Shown in pieces: positions 51,733 to 63,610 of a DNA stretch of 64,000 nt; the stretch's first letter is position 1; the number at the start of each line of letters is the position of its first letter. The notes below the pieces were generated by a model, which saw nothing but the letters and a program-made list of their open reading frames with translations, did not search any database and was not told the DNA's origin. The stretch lies in NCBI RefSeq assembly GCF_000685095.1, contig NZ_BAYE01000004.1, positions 248,001-312,000 of the forward strand, in the 5' to 3' direction. Origin of the DNA: Paraburkholderia caledonica NBRC 102488 (GTDB lineage: Bacteria; Pseudomonadota; Gammaproteobacteria; Burkholderiales; Burkholderiaceae). A program made the position numbers and the translations under genes.

Positions 51733-52788
51733 ATGGATCTATCAATTGCGGCGATCCTCGCGCAGGACGGCATCACCACGGGCGCTATCTACGCGTTGCT
51801 TGCGCTCGCGCTGGTGCTGGTGTTCTCCGTGACGCGGGTGATCTTTATCCCGCAGGGCGAGTTTGTTTCGTATGGCGCGCTCACGCTCGCCGCGTTGCAA
51901 ACACAGAAATTTCCGGCCACCTGCTGGCTGCTGATGGCAATGGGGGCTGCGTGCTTCGTGGTCGAAGTGGCGGGGCTCGTACGGCACGCCGAGCGGCGCC
52001 GGCATGCGGCTCGCACGCTGGCTCTGCTGGTCGGCAAGTATCTGCTGTTTCCGGTTGCGGTGTACGCGCTCACCCAAGGCGTCTTCCTGCATCCACTGCC
52101 GATGATCGCGCAAATCGCGTTGACGCTGCTGATCGTGATTCCGATGGGCCCGTTCGTTTACAGGCTCGCGTATGAGCCGATCGCCGAAGCGACCACGTTG
52201 TTGCTTCTCATCGTCGCGGTGGCGGTGCACTTTGCGATGGTCGGTCTTGGCCTCGTGATGTTCGGCGCGGAAGGCTCACGCACCACGGCGTTTTCGGACG
52301 CGACGTTCAACGTCGGCAGCCTGTCGATTTCAGGCCAAAGCCTGTGGGTCGTCGGGACAGCGGTTGTACTAATCGGCGCGCTGTATCTGTACTTCGACCG
52401 CTCGATTTCAGGCAAGGCGTTGCGTGCGACCTCGGTGAACCGGCTCGGTGCGCGCCTGGTCGGCATCGGCACGACGCAAGCTGGGCGCCTCGCGTTTACG
52501 CTCGCAGCGGGCCTCGGCGCGCTGTGCGGCATCCTGGTGGCACCGTTGACCACCATCTACTACGACTCGGGCTTCCTGATCGGTCTGAAGGGCTTCGTGG
52601 GGGCGATTATCGGCGGCCTTGTCAGCTATCCGCTGGCGGCGGCGGGCTCGATCCTCGTTGGCCTGCTGGAGTCGTATTCGTCGTTCTGGGCGAGCGCCTA
52701 TAAGGAAGTGATCGTGTTCACGCTGATTATCCCCGTGCTGCTCTGGCGCAGTCTTGCCAGCCCGCACGCTGAAGAGGACGAGGAGTGA
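51733..52788 (+). CDS. Branched-chain-type ABC importer permease, LivH-like (second system)
   Basis: A 351-residue inner-membrane permease. It opens with GITTGAIYALLALALVLVFSVTRVIFIPQGEFVSYGA (the LivH start, in two adjacent parts). It is about 55 residues longer than LivH because of an insertion near 60-110 with extra hydrophobic segments. The coupling region is GFVGAIIGGLVSYPLAAAGS. The ATG at 51733 follows GAGGAAG. The downstream fusion gene begins 4 nt after its stop. Confidence 0.92.
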   Translation: MDLSIAAILAQDGITTGAIYALLALALVLVFSVTRVIFIPQGEFVSYGALTLAALQTQKFPATCWLLMAMGAACFVVEVAGLVRHAERRRHAARTLALLVGKYLLFPVAVYALTQGVFLHPLPMIAQIALTLLIVIPMGPFVYRLAYEPIAEATTLLLLIVAVAVHFAMVGLGLVMFGAEGSRTTAFSDATFNVGSLSISGQSLWVVGTAVVLIGALYLYFDRSISGKALRATSVNRLGARLVGIGTTQAGRLAFTLAAGLGALCGILVAPLTTIYYDSGFLIGLKGFVGAIIGGLVSYPLAAAGSILVGLLESYSSFWASAYKEVIVFTLIIPVLLWRSLASPHAEEDEE

Positions 52789-52792
52789 AGCG

Positions 52793-54577
52793 ATGAAACG
52801 GATCATCAAAAACAAGTTCTTCTGGCTGTTCCTCGTCGTGCTGTTCGCGTTGCCGGTGCTGCCGCAGCCGATTCACGTGCCCGAGTACTGGGTCACGCTG
52901 CTGAACTACATCGGTCTTTATTCGATCGTGGCAATCGGGCTGGTGCTGCTCACCGGCATCGGCGGGATGACGAGTTTCGGGCAGGCCGCGTTTGTCGGCA
53001 TCGGCGCGTATGCAACTGCGTATCTGACGACGCGCTTCGGTGTCTCGCCCTGGCTTGCGCTGATCGCCGGGGTGCTGGTGACGGCGCTGATCGCCCTGAT
53101 TCTAGGCCTCGTAACCATGCGCCTCTCCGGCCACTTTTTGCCGCTCGGCACGATCGCCTGGGGACTGTCGCTGTTCTATCTGTTCGGTAACCTGGAGATG
53201 CTGGGCAAGTACGACGGCATCAACGGAATTCCAGTGCTGAATGTTTTCGGCATCGATCTCGAGTCCGGCCGTCATATCTATTACCTGATCTGGCTCGTCG
53301 TGCTCGGCGCGGTTGTGTCGGTCCAGAATCTGCTGAATAGCCGGCCGGGGCGAGCCATTCGCGCTTTACGCGGCGGCGGCATGATGGCGGAAGCGATGGG
53401 TGTGAATACGGCGTGGATGCGCGTCGTCATTTTCGTCTACGCCGCGGTGCTGGCGTCGGTTTCCGGCTTTCTGTATGCGCATTTGCAGCGCGCTGTGAAC
53501 CCGACGCCGTTCGGACTGAATCACGGCATCGAATTCCTGTTCATGGCCGTGGTGGGCGGCGTGTCGCATGTGTGGGGCGCGGTGCTCGGCGCGGCAATCC
53601 TCACCGTACTACAGGACTATCTGCAAACGCTGCTGCCGAAACTGTTGGGCGAAAACGGCAACTTCGAAGTGATCGTGTTCGGCATTTTGATGGTGCTGTT
53701 GCTGCAATATGCGCGGCAGGGCGTGTGGCCGTTCGTCGCGCGCTTTTTCCCGCGCGGCCCGCGCGCGCATTTGCCGGACCAGGCGGAAGCTCTGCCGCAG
53801 CGCAGCAAGCCGACGGGCGGTGAGAACCTGCTGACGGTCAACAAGGCTCGCAAGCAGTTTGGCGGGTTGGTCGCGGTGAATGACGTTAGCTTCGAGGTCA
53901 AAGCAGGGCAGATCATTGGCCTGATCGGACCAAACGGCGCCGGCAAATCAACCACGTTCAATCTCGTGACCGGCGTGCTCCAGGCGACGAGTGGCGAGAT
54001 CACGTTCCGCGGCGAGCGTATCGACACGCTTAGTTCACGTGAAATCGTCAAACGAGGAATTGGCCGTACCTTCCAGCACGTCAAGCTGCTGCCCGGTATG
54101 ACGGTATTGGAAAACGTGGCGATTGGCGCGCACTTGCGCGGGCATGCCGGCGTCTGGCGGAGCATCGTGCGTTTGAACAGCGTGGAAGAAGCGCGCTTGA
54201 TGGCCGAGGCTGCCCGTCAGATCCGGCGCGTCGGCCTTGAACAGCACATGTACGACGAAGCTGGAAGCCTGGCGTTGGGTCAGCAGCGGATTCTGGAAAT
54301 CGCTCGCGCGCTGTGTTGCGATCCTACTTTGCTGCTGCTGGACGAACCGGCAGCCGGTCTGCGTTATCAGGAAAAGCTGCAACTGGCCGATTTACTTCGC
54401 CGGTTGAAGGCGGAAGGCATGAGTGTGTTGCTCGTCGAGCACGACATGGATTTCGTGATGAATCTGACTGATCGACTCGTCGTAATGGAGTTCGGCACGC
54501 GTATCGCCGAAGGCTTGCCGCAGGAAGTGCAGCAGGATCCCGCGGTGCTCGAAGCGTACCTTGGCGGAGTGGAGTAA
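52793..54577 (+). CDS. LivM-LivG fusion: permease plus ATPase in one chain (second system)
   Basis: A 594-residue protein. The N-terminal 330 residues are a LivM-type permease ([40 protein letters not shown]). A charged linker (about 325-345) leads to a full LivG-type ATPase: [48 protein letters not shown]. All catalytic residues look intact. It starts 4 nt after the LivH stop and its stop overlaps the next ATG by 1 nt. Such fusions are known in Burkholderiales liv systems. Confidence 0.94.
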   Translation: MKRIIKNKFFWLFLVVLFALPVLPQPIHVPEYWVTLLNYIGLYSIVAIGLVLLTGIGGMTSFGQAAFVGIGAYATAYLTTRFGVSPWLALIAGVLVTALIALILGLVTMRLSGHFLPLGTIAWGLSLFYLFGNLEMLGKYDGINGIPVLNVFGIDLESGRHIYYLIWLVVLGAVVSVQNLLNSRPGRAIRALRGGGMMAEAMGVNTAWMRVVIFVYAAVLASVSGFLYAHLQRAVNPTPFGLNHGIEFLFMAVVGGVSHVWGAVLGAAILTVLQDYLQTLLPKLLGENGNFEVIVFGILMVLLLQYARQGVWPFVARFFPRGPRAHLPDQAEALPQRSKPTGGENLLTVNKARKQFGGLVAVNDVSFEVKAGQIIGLIGPNGAGKSTTFNLVTGVLQATSGEITFRGERIDTLSSREIVKRGIGRTFQHVKLLPGMTVLENVAIGAHLRGHAGVWRSIVRLNSVEEARLMAEAARQIRRVGLEQHMYDEAGSLALGQQRILEIARALCCDPTLLLLDEPAAGLRYQEKLQLADLLRRLKAEGMSVLLVEHDMDFVMNLTDRLVVMEFGTRIAEGLPQEVQQDPAVLEAYLGGVE

Positions 54578-55341
54578 TGGAGAACCTCATGAATGCAGCT
54601 GAACCCATTCTCGACGTGAACGGCCTGTCTGTCCGATACGGCAAGGTCGAGGCGCTCCACGGCGCTGCCATCACGGTGCGAGCCGGGCAAATTGTGTCGG
54701 TAATCGGTCCGAACGGTGCAGGCAAGTCCACGCTGCTGAACGCCATCATGGGCGCCTTGCCGACCACTGGTCATGCTAAGGGCGCGGTCGTGTATCAGGG
54801 CGAGGACGTCAGTGCTGTGCCGGTGGAGAAGCGCGTGGCTCGCGGCATGTGCTTGGTGCCTGAGAAGCGTGAGCTTTTCGCGTCGATGAGTGTCGAGGAC
54901 AACCTGGTCCTCGGCGCCTATCGGCGCAAGCGGGCGGGCGATCGCAACTTTCTTGACCAGATGGAGCCGGTGTTCCAGCTGTTTCCGCGTCTGAAGGAGC
55001 GACGCAAGCAGGCAGCCGGAACCTTGTCCGGTGGGGAGCGACAGATGCTGGCGGTCGGGCGCGCTTTGATGGGCAAGCCGGATCTGCTCATGCTGGACGA
55101 GCCTAGCTTGGGGCTCGCGCCTCTGATCGTGAAAGAAATTTTCCACATCATCAGCGCTCTGCGTCAGACCGGGGTGGCGACGCTTTTGATCGAACAAAAC
55201 GCTCGCGCCGCTCTGCAAATTTCAGACTACGGTTACGTTCTTGAGACGGGTGAGTTAGCGCTGGAGGGCGCGGCGTCGGACCTGGCGCAGAATCCTCGAG
55301 TTATCGAAACTTATCTGGGTCTGACCAAAAAGGCGGCCTAG
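54577..55341 (+). CDS. Branched-chain-type ABC importer ATPase, LivF-like (second system)
   Basis: A 254-residue ATPase. Canonical Walker [17 protein letters not shown] (Lys present, unlike the first system's LivF), signature [15 protein letters not shown], Walker [14 protein letters not shown], and EQN at the H-loop position as usual for LivF. The start codon shares one base with the preceding stop (TAATG), with GGAGTGGAG upstream. It is the last gene of the operon; the palindromic terminator/parS follows 25 nt later. Confidence 0.94.
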   Translation: MENLMNAAEPILDVNGLSVRYGKVEALHGAAITVRAGQIVSVIGPNGAGKSTLLNAIMGALPTTGHAKGAVVYQGEDVSAVPVEKRVARGMCLVPEKRELFASMSVEDNLVLGAYRRKRAGDRNFLDQMEPVFQLFPRLKERRKQAAGTLSGGERQMLAVGRALMGKPDLLMLDEPSLGLAPLIVKEIFHIISALRQTGVATLLIEQNARAALQISDYGYVLETGELALEGAASDLAQNPRVIETYLGLTKKAA

Positions 55342-55365
55342 TCGAATCTCACGTGCAGTTTTCAG

Positions 55366-55397
55366 CGGCGTGTTTCACGTGAAACACGCCGTTTTTT
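55366..55397 (+). terminator. Intrinsic terminator of the second liv operon built around parS
   Basis: A 26-bp perfect palindrome (55366-55391): the 16-bp parS core flanked by CGGCG and CGCCG, followed by six T (55392-55397). As RNA it folds into an 11-bp stem with a 4-nt loop before the U-run. Confidence 0.75.
55371..55386. promoter_or_regulatory. parS centromere site 1
   Basis: TGTTTCACGTGAAACA, an exact match to the chromosomal ParB-binding consensus, 3.6 kb before parB. Confidence 0.95.
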
Positions 55398-55441
55398 GTT
55401 GCTTGGCGATTTGGCCTAATTCGGGCCAAAACCGAACCCGT

Positions 55442-55447
55442 TATAAT
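55442..55447 (+). promoter_or_regulatory. mnmG promoter -10 element
   Basis: Perfect TATAAT, 55 nt before the mnmG ATG; the -35 (TTCGGG, 16-nt spacer) is weak. Confidence 0.5.
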
Positions 55448-55501
55448 TCGCCCATACTTTTTCCTTTGAAGGCTCACGCGCGATCTGGCGTGAGATCCGC
55501 G

Positions 55502-57460
55502 ATGCTTTTTCCCACAGAATTTGACGTAATCGTCGTCGGCGGCGGCCACGCTGGCACTGAGGCCGCGTTGGCCTCGGCGCGCATGGGCAACAAGACGCTC
55601 CTGCTGACTCACAACATCGAAACGCTCGGTCAGATGAGCTGCAATCCGTCCATCGGCGGTATTGGCAAGGGCCATCTGGTGAAGGAAGTCGATGCGCTCG
55701 GCGGTGCTATGGCGGCCGCGACGGACGAGGGCGGTATCCAGTTCCGCATCCTTAATTCCTCGAAGGGCCCGGCTGTGCGCGCGACTCGCGCGCAGGCTGA
55801 CCGGCTGCTCTACAAGCAGGCAATCCGTCACCGGCTCGAGAACCAGCCGAATTTGTGGCTCTTTCAGCAAGCCGTGGACGATCTGATGGTTGAGGGCGAC
55901 CGCGTGGTCGGCGCGGTGACGCAAGTGGGAATCGGCTTTCGCTCGCGGGCCGTCGTGCTGACGGCGGGGACTTTCCTCGACGGAAAGATTCACGTGGGAC
56001 TGAACAACTACACCGGCGGTCGCGCTGGCGATCCTGCGGCTGTGTCGTTGTCAGCGCGTCTGAAGGAATTGAAACTGCCGCAAGGGCGCCTGAAGACTGG
56101 CACACCGCCGCGAATTGACGGTCGGACCATCGACTTTTCGCAGCTCGAGGAACAGCCCGGCGATCTCGACCCAGTGCCGGTCTTTTCGTTTCTCGGCCGC
56201 GCCGAACAGCACCCGCGCCAGATGCCGTGCTGGGTCACGCATACCAACGAGCGAACGCACGACATTATCCGCGGCGGGCTGGATCGGTCGCCTATGTACA
56301 CGGGCGTAATCGAAGGGGTAGGGCCACGGTATTGCCCTTCCATCGAGGACAAGATTCACCGCTTCGCGTCGAAGGAATCTCACCAGATCTTTTTGGAACC
56401 GGAAGGACTGACCACGAACGAGTTCTACCCGAACGGGATCTCAACGAGCCTGCCGTTCGATGTGCAACTCGAACTCGTACGGTCCATGCGCGGCTTGGAG
56501 CACGCGCATATCCTCCGTCCTGGCTATGCGATTGAATATGATTACTTCGATCCGCGTGGGCTCAAGGCGTCGCTGGAAACCAAGGTGATCAACGGCTTGT
56601 TCTTCGCGGGGCAGATTAACGGCACCACCGGCTATGAAGAGGCCGCGGCGCAAGGCCTGTTGGCCGGTATCAACGCTGGCCTTTCCGTTCAGGGCAAGGA
56701 GGCGTGGTGCCCGCGTCGGGATCAAGCCTACCTAGGCGTGCTGGTTGACGATCTCGTGACTCGCGGCGTCTCGGAGCCTTACCGCATGTTCACGAGCCGG
56801 GCAGAGTACAGGCTGAGTCTCCGGGAAGACAACGCCGATATGCGGCTGACGGAGATTGGTCGCGAGCTTGGCGTCGTGGACGATGCGCGCTGGGATGCAT
56901 TTAGCCGCAAGCGTGATGCTGTTTCACGTGAAACAGAGCGGCTCCGCACGACGTGGGTGAACCCGAAAACGCTGTCGGCGGATGAGGCGACGGCCTTGCT
57001 GGGCAAGCCAATCGACCATGAATACAGCCTTGCCGACTTGCTGCGCAGACCAGGCGTGACTTACGACGGCGTATCAGCGTTGCGAAACGGCGCCTGCGCT
57101 GCGCCGGAGACACTGGCTGGCGATGACGTTCTGCTGGCTCAGATCAAGGAGCAGATCGAGATTGGTATCAAATATCAGGGCTACATCGATCGGCAGGCGG
57201 ACGAAATAGAGCGCAACGAGGCGCATGAAAGCACGCGGCTCCCGGAAGGTCTGGACTATGCCGAAGTGAGAGGTCTATCGTTCGAGGCCCGGCAGAAACT
57301 GATGCAATTCCGTCCCGAAACCATCGGTCAGGCGTCGCGCATCTCCGGGATCACTCCTGCGGCCATTTCTTTGCTAATGGTCCATCTCAAGCGTGGCTTG
57401 GGTCGTCGTCCTGCAAAGACGGCCACACCGGACCCGGATAACAAGCCGGTGGTGCAATGA
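55502..57460 (+). CDS. mnmG: tRNA uridine-5-carboxymethylaminomethyl modification enzyme MnmG (GidA)
   Basis: A 652-residue FAD- and NADH-binding protein that, with MnmE, adds the cmnm5 group to wobble U34 of tRNAs. The FAD motif is [21 protein letters not shown], followed by the GidA signatures [24 protein letters not shown] and [11 protein letters not shown]. The C-terminal helical domain ends with [17 protein letters not shown]. The start ATG 55502 is the family start; the frame is open for 44 codons upstream through the first parS. A second parS lies within the gene. rsmG overlaps its stop by 4 nt. Confidence 0.97.
   Translation: MLFPTEFDVIVVGGGHAGTEAALASARMGNKTLLLTHNIETLGQMSCNPSIGGIGKGHLVKEVDALGGAMAAATDEGGIQFRILNSSKGPAVRATRAQADRLLYKQAIRHRLENQPNLWLFQQAVDDLMVEGDRVVGAVTQVGIGFRSRAVVLTAGTFLDGKIHVGLNNYTGGRAGDPAAVSLSARLKELKLPQGRLKTGTPPRIDGRTIDFSQLEEQPGDLDPVPVFSFLGRAEQHPRQMPCWVTHTNERTHDIIRGGLDRSPMYTGVIEGVGPRYCPSIEDKIHRFASKESHQIFLEPEGLTTNEFYPNGISTSLPFDVQLELVRSMRGLEHAHILRPGYAIEYDYFDPRGLKASLETKVINGLFFAGQINGTTGYEEAAAQGLLAGINAGLSVQGKEAWCPRRDQAYLGVLVDDLVTRGVSEPYRMFTSRAEYRLSLREDNADMRLTEIGRELGVVDDARWDAFSRKRDAVSRETERLRTTWVNPKTLSADEATALLGKPIDHEYSLADLLRRPGVTYDGVSALRNGACAAPETLAGDDVLLAQIKEQIEIGIKYQGYIDRQADEIERNEAHESTRLPEGLDYAEVRGLSFEARQKLMQFRPETIGQASRISGITPAAISLLMVHLKRGLGRRPAKTATPDPDNKPVVQ
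56920..56935. promoter_or_regulatory. parS centromere site 2, inside mnmG
   Basis: A second exact TGTTTCACGTGAAACA; in the mnmG frame it covers the codons for VSRET. Confidence 0.95.
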
Positions 57461-58140
57461 CGGTCAAGAGTAGCGGAGCCGACCGGGAAGCGCTGTACCA
57501 ACTTCTCACCGATGGCGTAGGCGAACTCGGTCTCGAGTTAAGCGATGTGCGAGTCGCCAAGCTGCTTGACTACGTGGCGCTGCTGGCGAAGTGGAATGCC
57601 GTCTACAACTTGACGGCCATTCGCGATCCCAGGCAGATGTTGATTCAACACATTCTCGACTCCCTTTCGATCGTGCCGCACCTCGTGCAGCGCAACCCGC
57701 GCACGGTGCTGGACGTCGGCTCGGGCGGCGGTTTGCCCGGCATCGTACTGGCGATCGTCCGTCCTGATTGGGGCGTGACCGTGAACGACATCGTTCACAA
57801 GAAAACGGCCTTCCAGGCTCAGGCGAAGGCTGAACTTGGTCTGATGAACCTTTCGGTCGTGACCGGGCGTGTGGAAACGCTGCGGCCGGGCGCCGAAGTG
57901 TCGGCAAAGTTCGACGTAATCGTCTCTAGAGCATTCGCAGAGCTCGCCGATTTCGTTACACTGGCCCGTCATCTGGTGGCAGAGCAGGGCGCGATTCTCG
58001 CGATGAAGGGCGTGCGTCCCGATGACGAAATCGAGCGGTTGCCTGCGGGCGTCTACATGGAGCAGGTCGTCCGCCTCGACGTGCCGTTCCTCGACGCCGA
58101 GCGCCACCTCGTCACGGTTCGTGTGGATGAAGGCGGTTAG
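57457..58140 (+). CDS. rsmG: 16S rRNA G527 N7-methyltransferase RsmG (GidB)
   Basis: A 227-residue SAM-dependent methyltransferase for G527 of 16S rRNA. It has the family core [14 protein letters not shown], the SAM motif [17 protein letters not shown], and the motif [15 protein letters not shown]. Its ATG overlaps the mnmG stop (ATGA), so the two are coupled; parA follows after 78 nt. Confidence 0.96.
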   Translation: MTVKSSGADREALYQLLTDGVGELGLELSDVRVAKLLDYVALLAKWNAVYNLTAIRDPRQMLIQHILDSLSIVPHLVQRNPRTVLDVGSGGGLPGIVLAIVRPDWGVTVNDIVHKKTAFQAQAKAELGLMNLSVVTGRVETLRPGAEVSAKFDVIVSRAFAELADFVTLARHLVAEQGAILAMKGVRPDDEIERLPAGVYMEQVVRLDVPFLDAERHLVTVRVDEGG

Positions 58141-58218
58141 CCGCCCTCACTCGCGCGCGACGCCATTCCGAATAGACGACGTAATCACTTCTTCAAGCAG
58201 CAAAGGGACATTCCAACG

Positions 58219-59010
58219 ATGGCAAAAATTTTCTGCGTTGCGAACCAGAAAGGCGGAGTCGGTAAGACGACGACGGCAGTCAATCTGGCGGCCAGCCTGG
58301 CAGCGCAGGGACAGCGAGTCCTTCTTATCGATCTGGACCCGCAGGGCAACGCCACAATGGGCAGCGGCATCGACAAGGCAGCGTGCGCCAACACCGTCTA
58401 TGAAGTGCTGGTTGACGGGGTCTCGGTGGCTGATGCCCGGATGCGCCCCGAAGCCGTCGGCTATGACGTACTGCCCGCCAACCGAGAACTTGCGGGAGCG
58501 GAAGTCGAGTTGGTCAGCGTGCAGAACCGCGAGCGACAGTTGAAGGTCGCGCTTGCGACAGTGGAAAGCGAATACGATTTCGTGTTGATCGACTGTCCGC
58601 CCGCATTGTCGCTGCTGACGCTCAATGGCCTCTGCGCGGCGCATGGCGTCGTGATTCCCATGCAGTGCGAGTACTTTGCGCTCGAAGGGCTGTCCGATCT
58701 GGTCAATACCATCAAGCAGGTGCATGCGAATCTGAATCGTGACCTGAAAGTGATCGGTTTGTTGCGCGTCATGTTCGACCCGCGGATCACGCTGCAGCAG
58801 CAGGTCTCGGATCAATTGAAGGAGCACTTTGGCGACAAGGTGTTCGACGCGGTGATTCCGCGCAACGTGCGCCTCGCCGAGGCGCCCAGCTACGGGCTGC
58901 CGGGCGTGGTGTTCGACAGGGCATCGCGCGGCGCGCAAGCCTACGTGCAGTTCGGCGCGGAAATGATTGAGCGGGTGCGCGCACTGAATGACGCGCCCCA
59001 AGCATCCTAA
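58219..59010 (+). CDS. parA: Chromosome partitioning ATPase ParA
   Basis: A 263-residue Soj-type ATPase that segregates origin regions with ParB-parS. Deviant Walker A KGGVGKTT (11-18) after FCVANQ, A' LLIDLDPQGNAT, and Walker B FVLIDCPPALSLLT. It lacks the N-terminal helix-turn-helix of plasmid P1/F ParA proteins, which places it with the small chromosomal type. parB starts 18 nt after its stop. Confidence 0.96.
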   Translation: MAKIFCVANQKGGVGKTTTAVNLAASLAAQGQRVLLIDLDPQGNATMGSGIDKAACANTVYEVLVDGVSVADARMRPEAVGYDVLPANRELAGAEVELVSVQNRERQLKVALATVESEYDFVLIDCPPALSLLTLNGLCAAHGVVIPMQCEYFALEGLSDLVNTIKQVHANLNRDLKVIGLLRVMFDPRITLQQQVSDQLKEHFGDKVFDAVIPRNVRLAEAPSYGLPGVVFDRASRGAQAYVQFGAEMIERVRALNDAPQAS

Positions 59011-59028
59011 ATGGATCGAGGAAGCACG

Positions 59029-59916
59029 ATGAACGCAGTAGCAAGAAAGAAGGGATTGGGCCGCGGCCTGGAAGCGTTGCTCGGCGGCAGCGCCGACATC
59101 ACGGAAGCGGTGGTGATTGAAGGCGCGCCGAACGTGCTGCCGCTCAGCAAAATGCAAGCGGGCAAGTATCAGCCGCGCACGCGCATGGATGAAGGCGCGT
59201 TGCAGGAGTTGGCAGCCAGCATACGTGCACAAGGATTGATGCAACCGATCCTCGTGCGGCCGGTGTCGGCGGACAAATACGAGATCATCGCGGGCGAACG
59301 GCGTTTCCGCGCGGCTCGACTTGCTGGTCTGGATGAAGTCCCGGTACTCGTGAAGGACGTGCCCGACCAGGCGGCCGCCGCCATGGCGCTGATTGAGAAC
59401 ATCCAGCGTGAAGACCTGAATCCGCTGGAAGAGGCGCAAGGCATTCAGCGTTTGCTCGACGAATTCAACTTCACGCACGAGCAGGCCGCCGAGTCGGTTG
59501 GTCGCTCGCGTAGCGCCGTGTCGAACCTGCTGCGCCTGCTCAACCTCGCGACACCGGTTCAAACCATGTTACTTGCCGGCGACCTCGACATGGGGCATGC
59601 GCGCGCGCTGCTGGCCGTCGACGCAGCGACGCAGATCACGCTGGCGAATCAAGTCGTGAACAAGCGGATGTCCGTGCGCGAAACCGAGAAACTGGTGACG
59701 GCGACCACGAAGGCGGCTCCCGCGGTCAAGGCACGCGCGAACCCGGACGGCGGCCGCGACACGAGACGGCTCGAAGAAGAACTGTCCGATCTGCTGGCAG
59801 CAACCGTCAAAATCAAGCTCGGCCGACGCGGCCGCGGTCAGGTAATGGTCGATTTCGGAGATCTGGACGCGCTCGAGGGTATTCTTGTGCGGTTGCGCGG
59901 CAACGCCACAGCTTGA
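59029..59916 (+). CDS. parB: Chromosome partitioning protein ParB
   Basis: A 295-residue CTPase and parS-binding protein. The N-terminal ParA-stimulating segment is RKKGLGRGLEALLGG; the CTP-binding ParB/Srx motif is GERRFRAARLAG, followed by ALIENIQREDLNPLEEAQG. The helix-turn-helix that reads parS is around EQAAESVGRSRSAVSNLLRL. The C-terminal dimerisation domain follows. The start at 59029 has GAGGAAG upstream; an in-frame ATG 6 codons earlier is less likely. Confidence 0.96.
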   Translation: MNAVARKKGLGRGLEALLGGSADITEAVVIEGAPNVLPLSKMQAGKYQPRTRMDEGALQELAASIRAQGLMQPILVRPVSADKYEIIAGERRFRAARLAGLDEVPVLVKDVPDQAAAAMALIENIQREDLNPLEEAQGIQRLLDEFNFTHEQAAESVGRSRSAVSNLLRLLNLATPVQTMLLAGDLDMGHARALLAVDAATQITLANQVVNKRMSVRETEKLVTATTKAAPAVKARANPDGGRDTRRLEEELSDLLAATVKIKLGRRGRGQVMVDFGDLDALEGILVRLRGNATA

Positions 59917-60500
59917 GCGCCTGACGGCGGGAGATCCATCGGATGAGCAGCGCGGAAAAGATGGTCGAGCGCCGCTCATTTAGCCTCCCGGACGTTGAGC
60001 CGATGGGCTCGGCCGAACGCCGGTTTGGGACAGTGCAGCAGGCGCCGAATATCTGGGAATCCTAACTAATCTCGATCCTTCAACAGGCCACTTGAGCGGC
60101 CTATGACAAAGCGCGCGCTCGCCGCGTGAAAGCTGCAGCGCGGCTGTGGCGAACAGTCTGCGAAGGAGGCGGCGCGTCGCGCCGGCTTGGCCGGCTCGTG
60201 GTGCTCCGTTGCGTTTTCGACACGGCTGCTCGAACGGTTGCGAGGCCGCTTGACGACAGGAAAAGCGGTCCAACGAACGCGCACATTTTACATTTTCGAG
60301 ACCGCCTTACAGTTGACAGGCTGACCATTCGTCGGAAGCCTTTTCCGCATCGCGAGGCGTCGTTTCGCACTGTTTATTGAACGGCCTAAAGTCTTGAATT
60401 GCCTGCAACTATCGCTTACAATCGCCCGGATTTAACTGCACGGCAACCCCGTAAGCGCAGCGAAAGCTCGCTGACCGGAACGAGACTTCGGAACACTGCG
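59917..60500. other. Intergenic region parB - atpI
   Basis: About 585 nt without a gene. A small hairpin (GGCC-8 nt-GGCC, near 60086) follows parB without a T-run. The atp promoter lies at 60394-60422, leaving a leader of about 70 nt. No parS or DnaA box was found here. Confidence 0.55.
60394..60422 (+). promoter_or_regulatory. Sigma70 promoter of the atp operon
   Basis: TTGAAT (60394-60399), exactly 17 nt, TACAAT (60417-60422), about 80 nt before atpI. Confidence 0.65.
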
Positions 60501-61040
60501 ATGGCGGTCAAAACGTCGAATCAAGCGCCAAAAAATGGGCGAGACGGGCACCGCGAGAAACGCAGCGTTTCAGAGGCGTCTACCGCTCAGCAAGTCACGC
60601 ATGAAGAACCGTGGGACGTCGAGCAGGAAAATATCGTTCCGCTCACGCGGGCCGAGGCTGAAAAGCTGTTTGGTCCCAGTGTGAACCGTCCATCGCGCGT
60701 CACCCCTTTAAGGGTCGTGGCAGCGCAAATGGTCTTGTCCCTTGGCGCAACGCTGGTATGGTGGCTGTTCTATGAGCCGCCGGGCGCTGCTGCGCTGTCC
60801 GCGTTCCTGGGAGGGGCGATATGCTGGGTGCCGGCCGCATTGTTCGCGGCGCGGCTGAGAACGCTGAGCGGCGCCGAAACAGCAATGAGCTGGATGGTCG
60901 GCGAAGCGCTCAAGATGGGGACAACGATCGCGATGTTTGTAGCCATCGCCTTCTGGTATCACGACGTACGCTGGGTTCCGCTGCTCGTGACTTATCTCAT
61001 CGCGCTCAAGACGTATTGGATCGCTTTGGCGTGGCGCTGA
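60501..61040 (+). CDS. atpI: ATP synthase subunit I
   Basis: A 179-residue inner-membrane protein thought to help assemble the c-ring or supply Mg2+. A long polar N-terminus (about 85 residues, no membrane character) precedes four hydrophobic segments (VVAAQMVLSLGATLVWWLFY, AALSAFLGGAICWVPAALFA, ALKMGTTIAMFVAIAF and VPLLVTYLIALKTYW). The extension is longer than in E. coli AtpI. First gene of the operon. Confidence 0.88.
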   Translation: MAVKTSNQAPKNGRDGHREKRSVSEASTAQQVTHEEPWDVEQENIVPLTRAEAEKLFGPSVNRPSRVTPLRVVAAQMVLSLGATLVWWLFYEPPGAAALSAFLGGAICWVPAALFAARLRTLSGAETAMSWMVGEALKMGTTIAMFVAIAFWYHDVRWVPLLVTYLIALKTYWIALAWR

Positions 61041-61141
61041 AGAGGCAACAGGTAACAGCACAAGATTCAAAAGCCGGCGCGCGGCGCCGGCGAGAGCGTG
61101 CGGATATGACAGGATCCGCACCCGGCGCGTTCCCGCAATAG

Positions 61142-62050
<909 letters not shown>

Positions 62051-62107
62051 ACCGCGCAGTCGTTAAAGAATCGTAGTTTTTCAAATCCCAGTTCCAACCA
62101 GTTCTAA

Positions 62108-62401
<294 letters not shown>

Positions 62402-62539
62402 GGTTCCTCGGAAGTTTGCGCCTGAGCTATAACTGGTAAAGGCGCAGGGCGGAACGGGCACTTGGGCGCTGATCGAACACAGAATCGATGAGCGCCTTGC
62501 CGTTTCACTTTCCGAACTAGCAACGTTTAAGGAAACACC

Positions 62540-63010
62540 GTGAATCTCAACGCAACCCTGTTTGCGCAAATGGTCGTGTTCCTGATCCTCGCGTGGTTCA
62601 CGATGAAGTTCGTGTGGCCGCCGCTGATCAACGCCCTCGACGAGCGCTCGAAGAAGATCGCTGACGGTTTGTCGGCTGCAGAAAAGGGCAAGGCAGAACT
62701 GGCAGCCGCTCACAAGCGCGTCGACCAGGAACTCGCTCAGGCACGCAACGACGGTCAGCAGCGTATCGCTGACGCCGAAAAACGCGCCGTGGCAGTCGCT
62801 GACGAAATCAAGGCTCAAGCACAAGCTGAAGCCGCTCGCATCATCGCGCAAGCGAAGGCCGACGCTGAGCAGCAAGTCGTGAAGGCGCGCGAAACGCTGC
62901 GTGGTGAAGTCGCCGCGCTCGCAGTGAAGGGCGCTGAACAGATCCTGAAGCGCGAAGTCGACCAGGCGGCGCATGCTGACCTGCTGAATCAACTGAAAGC
63001 CGAGCTCTGA
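62540..63010 (+). CDS. atpF: ATP synthase F0 subunit b
   Basis: A 156-residue peripheral stalk subunit. One N-terminal membrane helix ([22 protein letters not shown]) is followed by a long charged right-handed coiled coil (for example [18 protein letters not shown]). Length equals E. coli AtpF (156). Confidence 0.97.
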   Translation: MNLNATLFAQMVVFLILAWFTMKFVWPPLINALDERSKKIADGLSAAEKGKAELAAAHKRVDQELAQARNDGQQRIADAEKRAVAVADEIKAQAQAEAARIIAQAKADAEQQVVKARETLRGEVAALAVKGAEQILKREVDQAAHADLLNQLKAEL

Positions 63011-63012
63011 TC

Positions 63013-63552
63013 ATGGCCGAACTTGCAACCATCGCCCGTCCGTACGCAGAAGCGCTGTTTGGCGTGGCCGAAGCTGGTGACATCGCCGCCTGGTCCACGC
63101 TCGTGCAGGAGCTGGCACAGGTTGCGCGTCTGCCCGAAGTGCTGTCGATCGCCTCGAGCCCGAAAGTAAGCCGCGCCCAGGTCAGCGAACTGCTGCTGGC
63201 TGCGGTCAAGTCGCCGCTCAAGGACAACGCGCAAGCGAAGAATCTGGTGCAAATGCTGGTGGACAACCATCGCCTGCAATTGATGCCGGAAATCGCCGTG
63301 CAGTTCGAAGAGTTGAAGAACGCCCGCGAAGGGGCGGCCGATGTGCTGATCGTCAGCGCATTCCCGCTCGAGGGCGCGCAGTTGAACGACCTCGTCGCAA
63401 GTCTCGAACGCAAGTTCAAACGCAAGCTGAAGCCGACGGTCGAGATCGACTCGTCGTTGATCGGCGGCGTGCGCGTGACAGTCGGCGACGAAGTGCTCGA
63501 TACCTCGGTCCGCGCGCGGCTTGCCAGCATGCAAACGGCTCTGACGGCCTGA
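63013..63552 (+). CDS. atpH: ATP synthase F1 subunit delta
   Basis: A 179-residue stalk subunit joining b to the top of F1. It starts [20 protein letters not shown]; the C-terminus has the family motif [20 protein letters not shown]. Only 2 nt separate it from atpF. Confidence 0.97.
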   Translation: MAELATIARPYAEALFGVAEAGDIAAWSTLVQELAQVARLPEVLSIASSPKVSRAQVSELLLAAVKSPLKDNAQAKNLVQMLVDNHRLQLMPEIAVQFEELKNAREGAADVLIVSAFPLEGAQLNDLVASLERKFKRKLKPTVEIDSSLIGGVRVTVGDEVLDTSVRARLASMQTALTA

Positions 63553-63610
63553 AGCGCCGACGGCGCTGAAGCGGCTGGCACGCAACAGAATTGACTATCA
63601 GGAGCGAATA

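Noticed and set aside
59917..60500. Replication origin between parB and atpI
   Set aside because: No DnaA boxes, no AT-rich unwinding tract and no parS; it only holds the atp promoter.
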